A stretch of 36,848 bases of DNA from Planctomycetota bacterium. Its GTDB lineage: Bacteria; Planctomycetota; Brocadiia; Brocadiales; Brocadiaceae. The notes under the pieces were generated by a model. The model saw only the letters and a list, made by a program, of their open reading frames with translations, had not been told where the DNA came from and ran no database searches. Location: contig JACPHJ010000013.1 of assembly GCA_016188675.1 (NCBI GenBank), positions 1-36,848 on the forward strand. Reading direction: 5' to 3'. Position 1 is the first letter of the stretch, and the number at the start of each line of letters is the position of its first letter. A program made the translations under genes and the position numbers. Positions 16,787 to 23,666 of the stretch are shown one piece after another.

Positions 16787-17233
16787 TTACCCGATTGAAA
16801 ATAAATCTTCTGCTATTTCCTCAAATCCCTTTTCATGTTCTGACTCGTAATTCTGCCAATTTTTCTCATCCCAGATTTCAATACGACTACTGACTCCGAC
16901 AATTACAACATTCTTTTGAATCTTAGCGAGTTCTTTTAAATATTGCGGAATCAAAATACGTCCTTGTTGGTCACAATCTGGAATTTTTTGTGCCTTAGAA
17001 AAAAAAAGGCGCTGGAATTGACGCGCCTTTTTATTCGTAAAAGAGATTTGTTCTATTCTCGAAACGACATTTTGCCATTCCTTGGGGGGATACATGAATA
17101 GACATTCGTCGAGACCTCGAGTTATGTAGAATCCTTTTCCTTCCATCTTCACATCAATACTATCGCGAAGAGGCACTGGTATGGCCAGTCTATTTTTGTC
17201 ATCGATCGTGTGATGGTACTCACCAGTGAACAT
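16787..17233 (-). CDS. mraZ: Transcriptional regulator MraZ
   Basis: A 148-aa protein with two AbrB/SpoVT-like MraZ repeats: FTGEYHHTIDDKNRLAIPV at the N-terminus and DQQGRILIPQYLKEL in the second half, each with the conserved D-x-x-x/G-R-x-x-I-P core. MraZ binds repeated boxes in front of the dcw operon and represses or tunes it. I choose the ATG at 17233 over an in-frame start 12 codons upstream because GGGGAG lies 8 nt before it and families start at MFxGEY. It leads the operon, with a candidate promoter and operator directly upstream. Confidence 0.95.
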   Translation of the reverse strand: MFTGEYHHTIDDKNRLAIPVPLRDSIDVKMEGKGFYITRGLDECLFMYPPKEWQNVVSRIEQISFTNKKARQFQRLFFSKAQKIPDCDQQGRILIPQYLKELAKIQKNVVIVGVSSRIEIWDEKNWQNYESEHEKGFEEIAEDLFSIG

Positions 17234-17243
17234 TGTCATTTCT

Positions 17244-17270
17244 CCCCACTTGTCCACACTTTTTACCACA
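17244..17270 (-). promoter_or_regulatory. Candidate MraZ operator boxes
   Basis: On the minus strand just before mraZ there are three G-rich boxes in direct orientation: TGTGG (17266-17270), TGTGG (17254-17258) and TGGGG (17244-17248), spaced 12 and 10 nt start to start. MraZ of E. coli binds TGGGN-type direct repeats about one helical turn apart, so autoregulation is plausible. The last box also overlaps the mraZ ribosome site. Confidence 0.5.
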
Positions 17271-17278
17271 TACGGCTA

Positions 17279-17308
17279 TGACAATATACTTTTTTATTAA
17301 ATTGTCAA
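17279..17308 (-). promoter_or_regulatory. Candidate dcw promoter with inverted repeat
   Basis: On the minus strand TTGACA (17303-17308) is followed after 16 nt by TATTGT (17281-17286), about 48 nt before the mraZ ATG. The -35 and -10 also lie in an inverted repeat, TGACAAT-N15-ATTGTCA (17279-17307), which could be an operator or a coincidence of AT-rich DNA. Confidence 0.5.
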
Positions 17309-17538
17309 GAAATATTTTTATTGTTATTTAAACACAAATTATTTGGATTTGTTTGCTATTATAATCGTTGTACTACTTATTTTTGTTAATACAATATATT
17401 GTGTTTTTCTCGTTATAGTATTTTTTAAAAAATATTTAAATAATATTTTTAAATTCACAAATTGTATAAATCTGATATTATTTTTTCAGATGTACCCTAT
17501 TTCTAAATAGATAAATACTAACAACCAGAACGAATATT
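17309..17538. other. AT-rich divergent intergenic region
   Basis: This stretch separates mraZ (minus) from queA (plus). It is extremely AT-rich and must contain the queA promoter. Small hairpins are visible, such as ATCTGA...TCAGAT and CTATTT/AAATAG (about 17506-17519). I see no preQ1 riboswitch core and no coding sequence. Confidence 0.4.
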
Positions 17539-18591
17539 GTGGAAATTTATACAAAACTATCCGATTACGACTATGATCTTCCTAAGGAATTCATTGCCCA
17601 ACAACCCCTTAAGAATCGTGATGATTCCAGGCTGTTGGTGCTCTATCGTAACACGGGCAAGATAGAGCATCGGAAATTTTGTGAAATTACAGATTATTTT
17701 TCTCCGGGGGATTTTTTGGTACTGAATGATACGAAGGTACTTCCCGTCAGTATAGCGGGGAATAGGATTAGCGGCGCTTCAATTGAATTATTATTCATTG
17801 AAGAAACGGTAGGGAATCGATGGAAGGCCTTAATAAAATCAAATGCAAAACTGAAAACTGGTGAAGAGATTCTTATTGACAACAACAGTATCTCCGCAAG
17901 GCTGCTTGACAGGACTCAAGAAGGCACATGGCTTATTGAATTTAACAAAAACGATAACGTCATAGAACTCCTTAATCGAATCGGGGAAATGCCCCTGCCT
18001 CCCTATATAAAACGCGGCAAAAATCAAAACACCTTGTTTTCTTTAGACAGGGAAAGGTATCAGACAGTATTTGCCCAAAAAGAAGGAGCAATCGCCGCCC
18101 CGACTGCAGGCTTGCACTTCACCAAGGATACACTCGATAAGACACTGAAGCGCGGGGTAGAAATAGGGTTCGTTACGTTACACGTGGGTTTGGGCACGTT
18201 TTTACCCATCAAAACAGAGGACATCCGGGATCACCTCATGCACAAAGAATATTACGAATGTTCTCAAGAAGTTATCCAGAAAATAAAGACGGCCAAAGAA
18301 CAGAATCGCCGTGTAATCGCAACGGGGAGCACTTCCTGCCGTGTCCTCGAGACCATTGCCGGAAATGGCAACCCATCGCTTCTCTCTGGCTGGACAAACT
18401 TATTTATATATCCTCCTTATAATTTTAAGTGTGTTGATGTTTTGCTTACTAATTTTCATCTTCCCAAAACCACTTTATTGGTGCTGGTCTCCGCCTTTGC
18501 AGGAAGGGAAAATATCCTGAATGCTTACGAAACAGCCAAAAATGAAGGCTATCGATTTTTCAGTTACGGCGATTACATGATGATTATTTAG
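17539..18591 (+). CDS. queA: tRNA preQ1(34) S-adenosylmethionine ribosyltransferase-isomerase
   Basis: A 350-aa enzyme that transfers ribose from SAM to preQ1 in tRNA, giving epoxyqueuosine. Family motifs in order: LSDYDYDLPKEFIAQQP, DDSRLLVL, FSPGDFLVLNDTKVLP, EIGEMPLPPYIKR-like (RIGEMPLPPYIKRG), QTVFAQKEGAIAAPTAGLHFT, and FHLPKTTLLVLVSAFAG near the C-terminus. Length matches the family. The start is GTG at 17539 with no strong ribosome site. It is the first gene of a two-gene unit with the ribonucleotide reductase 12 bp downstream, diverging from the dcw cluster. No other queuosine genes are in the window. Confidence 0.96.
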   Translation: MEIYTKLSDYDYDLPKEFIAQQPLKNRDDSRLLVLYRNTGKIEHRKFCEITDYFSPGDFLVLNDTKVLPVSIAGNRISGASIELLFIEETVGNRWKALIKSNAKLKTGEEILIDNNSISARLLDRTQEGTWLIEFNKNDNVIELLNRIGEMPLPPYIKRGKNQNTLFSLDRERYQTVFAQKEGAIAAPTAGLHFTKDTLDKTLKRGVEIGFVTLHVGLGTFLPIKTEDIRDHLMHKEYYECSQEVIQKIKTAKEQNRRVIATGSTSCRVLETIAGNGNPSLLSGWTNLFIYPPYNFKCVDVLLTNFHLPKTTLLVLVSAFAGRENILNAYETAKNEGYRFFSYGDYMMII

Positions 18592-18603
18592 AAAACAATT
18601 ATC

Positions 18604-20397
18604 TTGATAAGCGGAAAATCTATAGGGGAAAACACCATTTCTTTAACGCCAAACGCCAAATTGGTACTTGAAAAAAGATATTTAAAGAAAGATGCTCCAG
18701 GCAATCCTACAGAAACGCCTGAAGATATGTTCCGGAGAATAGCCAAAAACGTCGCATCGGCGGATTTAATTTACGATAAAAAGGCGGATATCGCATCCCT
18801 CGAAGAACAATTTTACGACATTTTCACGAACCTTCTTTTTATGCCAAACTCCCCCACTTTGATGAATGCGGGAAGAGACCTTCAACAATTATTCGGATGT
18901 TTCGTGCTGCCTGTCGAAGATTCTATTGAGAATATTTTTGAGACGGTGAAGCAGGCGGCGATAATCCACAAAAGCGGCGGAGGCACGGGTTTCTCCTTCT
19001 CCCGAATAAGACCTAGAAATGACTGCGTAAGCACATCCGGCGGTTTTGCCAGCGGCCCCATATCTTTTATAAAGGTCTTTAATGAGGCCACAGAGGCCAT
19101 CAACCAGGGAGGTTTCAGACGGGGCGCAAACATGGCGGTGCTGCGCGTAGACCATCCTGATATCCTCGATTTTATCCATTCCAAACAATTCGAAGGTGTA
19201 TTGACAAATTTTAATATATCCATTGGGATTACCAATGCGTTTATGGAAGCTGTTGAGAAGAATCTGGATTTTCCACTGATTAGTCCACGAACAAGAGCGG
19301 TTGTAAAAACCGTTAATGCAAAACAGCTTTTTGATCAGATTATTCATTCCGCCTGGGAAAATGGCGAGCCGGGCGTCTTGTTCCTGGACACCATTAACTC
19401 AGCCAATCCTACTCCGCTTCTTGGAGAAATAGAAGGAACCAATCCGTGCGGAGAACAACCTCTACTGCCTTACGAAGCGTGTGTTCTGGGGTCTATCAAC
19501 CTTTCCAGAATGGTTAAACTAACTCATGGAAAATATGAAATTGACTGGAATCGCCTTGATACCGTAATACAACTTGCCGTACACTTCCTGGACAATGTTA
19601 TCGACGTGAATAAATATCCGTTACCCCAGATCGAGCGTCTGACAAAGGGAAATCGGAAAATAGGCTTAGGCGTCATGGGGCTTGCTGATTTGTTAATAAA
19701 ATTTGGTATTTCATACAATTCCGGGGAAGCAGTTCATTTCACCGACAAACTTGTATCTTTCTTTTCCCAAAAGGCAAATGAAGCATCCATCAAACTTGCC
19801 GCCAAACGCGGCGTCTTTCCGAATTACCAGAAAAGCATTTACGCTCAAAGGAATGGGCCGGGATATAGAAATGCAACACGGACAACTATCGCGCCAACGG
19901 GCACTATCAGTATCATCACAGATTGTTCCAGCGGCATTGAGCCCTTATTTGCAATTGCGTATAAACGACATGTTTTGGTAGAGGAGGGACTGCCAGAAAT
20001 AAACTCATTCTTTGTGGAAATTGCAAAAAAACGGGGTTTTTATTCAGAAAGACTTATTGAAAAAATCTCAAAGGAAGGATCGATACAAAACATTAATGAA
20101 ATCCCGGAAGACGTCAAAAAGGTATTTATCACTGCCAGGGATGTCTCACCGGAACAGCACGTAAGGATACAGGCAACCTGCCAGAAATATATTGATAGTG
20201 GTGTTTCTAAAACTATTAATTTCGCAAAAGATTCAACTGCCGATGATGTGAAGAAGGTGTTCTTATTGGCTTATACAAGCGGTTGCAAAGGAATTACCGT
20301 ATACAGAGACAAAAGCCGCATGTCTCAGGTGCTATCTCTTGAATGTGCCTGTGCAAAACAGCTTATAAGCAACAACTCCCCTGCGCCACAGTCTTAA
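18604..20397 (+). CDS. nrdJ: Adenosylcobalamin-dependent (class II) ribonucleotide reductase
   Basis: A protein of up to 597 aa that reduces ribonucleotides to deoxyribonucleotides using B12. Landmarks fit class II enzymes: LMNAGRDLQQLFGCFVLP with the first redox Cys (C99), KSGGGTGFSFSRIRP, the active site NPCGEQPLLPYEAC (C282, E284 and the second redox Cys C293), RKIGLGVMGLADLL and APTGTISII. It ends soon after GCKGITVYRDKSR, with a C-terminal Cys-Ala-Cys (581, 583) that may shuttle electrons. The TTG at 18604 has no ribosome site. AGGGG stands 8 nt before an in-frame ATT at 18637 (codon 12), so the real start may be non-canonical. It lies 12 bp after queA, and its stop codon overlaps that of the convergent gene. 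Confidence 0.95.
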   Translation: MISGKSIGENTISLTPNAKLVLEKRYLKKDAPGNPTETPEDMFRRIAKNVASADLIYDKKADIASLEEQFYDIFTNLLFMPNSPTLMNAGRDLQQLFGCFVLPVEDSIENIFETVKQAAIIHKSGGGTGFSFSRIRPRNDCVSTSGGFASGPISFIKVFNEATEAINQGGFRRGANMAVLRVDHPDILDFIHSKQFEGVLTNFNISIGITNAFMEAVEKNLDFPLISPRTRAVVKTVNAKQLFDQIIHSAWENGEPGVLFLDTINSANPTPLLGEIEGTNPCGEQPLLPYEACVLGSINLSRMVKLTHGKYEIDWNRLDTVIQLAVHFLDNVIDVNKYPLPQIERLTKGNRKIGLGVMGLADLLIKFGISYNSGEAVHFTDKLVSFFSQKANEASIKLAAKRGVFPNYQKSIYAQRNGPGYRNATRTTIAPTGTISIITDCSSGIEPLFAIAYKRHVLVEEGLPEINSFFVEIAKKRGFYSERLIEKISKEGSIQNINEIPEDVKKVFITARDVSPEQHVRIQATCQKYIDSGVSKTINFAKDSTADDVKKVFLLAYTSGCKGITVYRDKSRMSQVLSLECACAKQLISNNSPAPQS

Positions 20398-21689
20398 AGC
20401 AGCACTGTAAATATTTCTTGTGACTCTATCGGTTCAATAATAAAATTGTCCGCACCGCTTACCAAAAAATCGCAGCGTTCCTGAAGGTTTTTGGAAATCA
20501 CCACAGTCTCGATATGAGGAAATTCCTTTTTTATATTTATGAGAAATTGACATCCCTCTATGCCCGTAATTTCTGCATCCACAATAACAAAGTCAATTTT
20601 ATATCTCTTTAAAACAGTAAGTGAGCGTGCAGTATCATCCACAAAATATAATTTTAATCCCTTCTCTTTGGACTCGGCACACAAAAGGTTTTTCAGGACT
20701 TCTTTTCTGCTAAGTATTAATATATTCAGGCTTTCAGACCGGCTCTTTTTGAAGTCTACGCCGAACATGCTTTTGTATAGTAATTTTCTGTGTAGAGATT
20801 CCAAAATAATGTTAAATTCTTCGTCATTAAAGTTTTTTGTAAGATAATTATTTACTCCCAATGATAAAATATTTTTCCAGTCTTCAATAACATCTATCTC
20901 GACTATCAGTCCTGCCTGAGGAAATTCCGTTTTAATATCTTTTAACAACTCAAACTCATTAATTTTAGCGGTGTCAATGTCTGAAATAACGATGTCAAAT
21001 TTGTTTTTCCGTAATAACGCAATTGCCTGTTGTTTTTGGTTAGCCTTGCAAACAACATAACCCTGTTTTGATAAAATTTCTTCCAAACGTTTGGACTGCG
21101 CCTCTTTAATAGACACGACCAAAACCCTGGTTTCTCCCTTTATAGCCAGTCGTTTGTTAACAAGTGCCCTGTTTTCTTCCTCTTTAGCTAATTCTACCAC
21201 CCTCTCACTTTCAATTGATTGAGCGCCAATATCGTATTTGAGACCGGCAGGTGACGGAAATTCAGCTACCCTTCTTATTTCGACGTAAACTTTCTTTTGA
21301 GGATTTTTATAAACGTGTCCGGACACCATTGTGGGCGGCAATTGGAATGTCACTACCAATATGTCAGAAGGCATTAATGATTGATTGGTTATAAACCGCA
21401 AACCTCGTTTAGAGATATCCTTTATAATTATTGGCACATCCTTCGACACTTCGGATTCTTGTTTTTTTACAATGGAACAAACCCCTTCAAGTTCCATATC
21501 AAATCGTTTGTCCCTGCGCCGTTCCTCAATTTTAAGGATATCCTCAGGCGGGAATATCACAATCGGATCTTCAGTCGATTTATGCAGTGTTTCTAAGGTT
21601 TGAATTAAGTCCGTTACGAAGCATTGCGCCTTTTTAAGTTCATCTAGTGGCAATTTTAGAAGCGGTTCTTTCCAGGTTTCGGCTTGCAT
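20394..21689 (-). CDS. PilZ domain protein with two degenerate receiver domains
   Basis: A 431-aa protein without membrane segments. Residues 55-170 form a PilZ domain with both c-di-GMP contacts: R58-x3-R62 and D91-I-S93-K-R-G96. Residues 187-305 form one receiver fold with phospho-Asp D237 and Lys285, and 321-431 a second with D371. Both lack the N-terminal acidic pair, and the second has Glu instead of the conserved Lys, so phosphorylation is doubtful. It may sense c-di-GMP and act through protein contacts. AGGA lies 6 nt before the ATG. It follows the YqeY-like gene by 33 bp and converges on nrdJ with a 4-bp overlap in which the two stop codons share bases. Confidence 0.88.
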   Translation of the reverse strand: MQAETWKEPLLKLPLDELKKAQCFVTDLIQTLETLHKSTEDPIVIFPPEDILKIEERRRDKRFDMELEGVCSIVKKQESEVSKDVPIIIKDISKRGLRFITNQSLMPSDILVVTFQLPPTMVSGHVYKNPQKKVYVEIRRVAEFPSPAGLKYDIGAQSIESERVVELAKEEENRALVNKRLAIKGETRVLVVSIKEAQSKRLEEILSKQGYVVCKANQKQQAIALLRKNKFDIVISDIDTAKINEFELLKDIKTEFPQAGLIVEIDVIEDWKNILSLGVNNYLTKNFNDEEFNIILESLHRKLLYKSMFGVDFKKSRSESLNILILSRKEVLKNLLCAESKEKGLKLYFVDDTARSLTVLKRYKIDFVIVDAEITGIEGCQFLINIKKEFPHIETVVISKNLQERCDFLVSGADNFIIEPIESQEIFTVLL

Positions 21690-21722
21690 GATAATTCCTG
21701 TAATAAAACTATGTTTATTTCA

Positions 21723-22163
21723 TTAACCTGCCAATTTTTCCTTCAAATACATTTGAACCTTTTTCCCATCTATTACGCCGCCATATTTGCCCATAATAAG
21801 CTTCATTGCCGCCCCCATTTCCCTGGCAGTAAATTTATTTGTTTCTATGGTTTCACAAACAATTTTTTTTATTTCGTCATCCGACAATTGTTTTGGCAGA
21901 TATTCCTCTACGATTGCAATCTCCCCATTCAGTTCTTTTACCTTATCAGGCAAATTGAGCCTCTCGTATTCTTCACGCGTCTTGTTCAGTTTCTTGTAAT
22001 ATCCGCGAACGACCTCAACGTAATCGATCTGATCCCTGGGTTTGCCGGAGGTATCTGCTAACTTAATGTCGGCAAGTATCATGCGCAACACAGACGTCCT
22101 TAATTTGTTCTGTGCCTTCATGGAAACCTTGAGATCTTCCGTTATCCGTTCTTTCATGTTCAT
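21723..22163 (-). CDS. GatB/YqeY domain-containing protein
   Basis: A 146-aa protein with the YqeY pattern: ITEDLKVSMKAQNKLRTSVLRMI at the start (key residues K-x-x-D/K, R-x-S-x-L-R), EIAIVEEYLPKQLSDDEI in the middle and MGAAMKLIMGKYGGVIDGK near the end. YqeY resembles the tail domain of GatB and may bind tRNA, but its function is not settled. AGGAG stands 6 nt before the ATG. It starts 3 nt after the zinc-ribbon gene ends, so the two are co-transcribed. Confidence 0.93.
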   Translation of the reverse strand: MNMKERITEDLKVSMKAQNKLRTSVLRMILADIKLADTSGKPRDQIDYVEVVRGYYKKLNKTREEYERLNLPDKVKELNGEIAIVEEYLPKQLSDDEIKKIVCETIETNKFTAREMGAAMKLIMGKYGGVIDGKKVQMYLKEKLAG

Positions 22164-22166
22164 AGA

Positions 22167-22451
22167 TTACTCCTCTTTAAATGAATATCCACCTACTTTG
22201 TGGCCGCAGTTAGGGCAATACAATGGTGTATCCTGGTAATACTTCCCGCAATGCTTACAGGGTGTTAAGATTTCTACCGGTTTGGCCTTCCTGGCCCTTA
22301 CAAACAAATAAAGGGGCAAAAAAACAATCATCAGCAAAAACACACCCAGCATCCAGCCCACAGCCGGGAGGGTTTTATACCCTTTATTCTTTGCATCTAT
22401 ATATACCCATACAGCCACCGCCGCTGCGATAAGTAATCCAATAAATCTCAT
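22167..22451 (-). CDS. Small membrane protein with C-terminal zinc ribbon
   Basis: A 94-aa protein with two predicted membrane helices (about 2-19 and 30-51) and a C-terminal zinc ribbon with two Cys pairs, C65-x2-C68 and C79-x2-C82 (CKHCGK...YCPNCGHK). The ribbon should face the cytoplasm. AAAGGAAA precedes the ATG at good spacing. It is the first gene of the unit with the YqeY-like and PilZ proteins. No specific function can be assigned. Confidence 0.8.
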   Translation of the reverse strand: MRFIGLLIAAAVAVWVYIDAKNKGYKTLPAVGWMLGVFLLMIVFLPLYLFVRARKAKPVEILTPCKHCGKYYQDTPLYCPNCGHKVGGYSFKEE

Positions 22452-22538
22452 AGAATATTTCCTTTCGAATTTTTAGAAAATATAACACATACGATGCATT
22501 CAGTCAAACAATTATCCTAACCCAAAGAAATTTGAAAG

Positions 22539-22570
22539 GTTTCAATCCGCATCCCTGCGCGAGGGGCGAC
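22539..22570. repeat. Isolated type I-C-like CRISPR repeat
   Basis: This 32-nt word begins GTTTCAATCC and ends GAGGGGCGAC. Its reverse complement begins GTCGCCCCTCGCGCAGGG and ends GGATTGAAAC, matching type I-C repeats in length, both ends and the internal GC-rich stem. No second copy lies on either side within 100 nt and there are no cas genes in the window, so this is a single repeat, not an array. Confidence 0.65.
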
Positions 22571-23072
22571 AGCCAAAATAGCCACACCGGTTACGCCATA
22601 GGGCTTTCATGACGGGAATATCCTTTTCTGCACGACCAAACAACGGAATCCTCCCCCTTTCTCCCCCTCAAGAGGGGAATCAAAAAAGATTAAAATTCCT
22701 ATACCTCAAGGATACTTCAACCTGGCTTTCACCGGGATTTTACTCCAAACCAAATGCCGCCGCAATCAAAACAACCTTCATTCTAACCAGAACGAGTCGG
22801 AATTGTATTTTTAAAGATTATACGCATGAACGGTATATTGCTAAAAATTTGTCTTGAAAGAATTATTCCTTTTTGTAGAATAACTGAGCTAAATTTTAGA
22901 TTTGCGATTTCAGATTTACGATTTTTTCATCTGTAATTGTCATTTCGACCGAAGGGAGAAATCTTAAGATTCCTCACGGAGTTTACACTGAACAAGGTGA
23001 ATATGTTCGGAATGACGGGCATTCAATTGGCAACATATTCAAGACATTTACTACAGAAAGGGGAGATTTATC
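22571..23072. other. Gene-poor intergenic region with repeat debris
   Basis: No convincing gene lies here: the open frame at 22609-22857 has no ribosome site or recognisable motif. Features are a CCCCCTTTCTCCCCCTC-AAGAGGGG palindromic stretch (about 22652-22678), a short degenerate GATTT(G/A)CGATTT tandem (about 22898-22925) and a repeat fragment ending in TCGGAATGACGG (about 22940-23018) whose middle recurs downstream of the glutaredoxin-like gene. Confidence 0.5.
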
Positions 23073-23264
23073 GTGAAATACATCTATACAGCAGAAGATT
23101 GCCCAAAATGCGAGGTTTTAAAGAAGAAATACCGCGGTGAAGGCGTGCAATTTGTCGAGAGAAAGGCAGATCGGATTAAGCAGCCCGAAGATGAAATCGA
23201 CCGGGAAGCTTTAGTACAGGCTTCCATGCAAAATATGGAACTGCCGGTTGAGGTAGATATGTAG
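23073..23264 (+). CDS. Short glutaredoxin-like protein
   Basis: A 63-aa protein opening MKYIYTAEDCPKCEVLKK, the beta-strand/CxxC/helix start of the glutaredoxin and thioredoxin fold (C10-P-K-C13). It ends at MELPVEVDM, at the cis-Pro strand, so it lacks the last strand and helix of a full ~80-aa glutaredoxin. It may be a short family or a truncated gene. A strong ribosome site (AAAGGGGAG, 6 nt before the GTG) supports expression. It is isolated on the plus strand between repeat-rich spacers. It could donate thiols to an enzyme such as the reductase 2.7 kb away, but that is speculation. Confidence 0.75.
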   Translation: MKYIYTAEDCPKCEVLKKKYRGEGVQFVERKADRIKQPEDEIDREALVQASMQNMELPVEVDM

Positions 23265-23526
23265 ACGCAAAGGACAAAGATGAGGTATGAGGTAAGGGGC
23301 AAGAGGCAAGATTATTAGGTACATCGGCTGGGGGCGATTGAACCAGCGAGAAGCGAAATGAAACACACATGAGCCACCGGCTCACAAAGGATAATGAAAA
23401 TATCACCCTAAGCCGAAGACGAAGGGTCTTGCTAAAATGAGTTTCTTCGCGGAGTTTACCCTGAGGAACAAAGTGATTTTTCACGAACACCGCCCTGAGC
23501 GGCACGTTGAGATTCTTCGCTTCGCT

Positions 23527-23618
23527 CAGAATGACAAACAAAGGGATCAGAATGACATGTGAAGGGTTCGATGACATGCAAAGAACTCAGAATGACAAGC
23601 AACGGGCACAGAATGACC
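23527..23618. repeat. Degenerate ~21-bp tandem repeat
   Basis: The word CAGAATGACA recurs about every 21 nt: the ATGAC cores start at 23531, 23552, 23571, 23592 and 23613 (steps 21, 19, 21, 21). The intervening bases are similar (AAGGGATCAG, GAAGGGTTCG, AAAGAACTCAG). Five decayed units are visible. Confidence 0.6.
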
Positions 23619-23628
23619 GCCTGGAAGC

Positions 23629-23651
23629 ATTTTTCAGGATAACTGAAAAAT
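23629..23651. terminator. Hairpin after the ABC permease gene
   Basis: ATTTTTCAG and CTGAAAAAT form a 9-bp stem with a 5-nt loop, 15 nt downstream of the permease stop. It is AU-rich and not followed by a clear U run on the minus strand, so termination is only possible. Confidence 0.3.
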
Positions 23652-23666
23652 CGTAATTCGTAAGTT

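Larger units (their letters stand above)
23265..23666. other. Gene-poor intergenic region with degenerate repeats
   Basis: About 400 bases without a credible gene; the long minus-strand frame at 23176-23577 runs antisense through the glutaredoxin-like gene and is low-complexity. The stretch CGGAGTTTACCCTGAGGAAC (from 23450) resembles 22977-23000. Words such as TTCGCTTCGCTCAGAATGAC and the 21-bp tandem at 23527-23618 are typical of decayed dispersed repeats. Confidence 0.5.

Noticed and set aside
17400..17538. preQ1 riboswitch before queA
   Set aside because: The compact preQ1 aptamer pattern with its A-rich tail is not seen, and queA itself is not its usual target.
18592..18603. Cobalamin riboswitch before the B12-dependent reductase
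   Set aside because: Only 12 bp separate it from queA; there is no space for the aptamer and no B12-box before queA.
22500..22640. A CRISPR array
   Set aside because: Only one repeat copy is present; no second copy at the expected 65-70 nt on either side.
22609..22857. Plus-strand frame of 82 codons in the spacer after the CRISPR-like repeat
   Set aside because: No ribosome site, no conserved motif, and it contains a CCCCCTTTCTCCCCC low-complexity stretch.
23176..23577. Minus-strand frame of 133 codons
   Set aside because: It is antisense to the glutaredoxin-like gene and runs through the degenerate repeats; the composition is repeat-derived.
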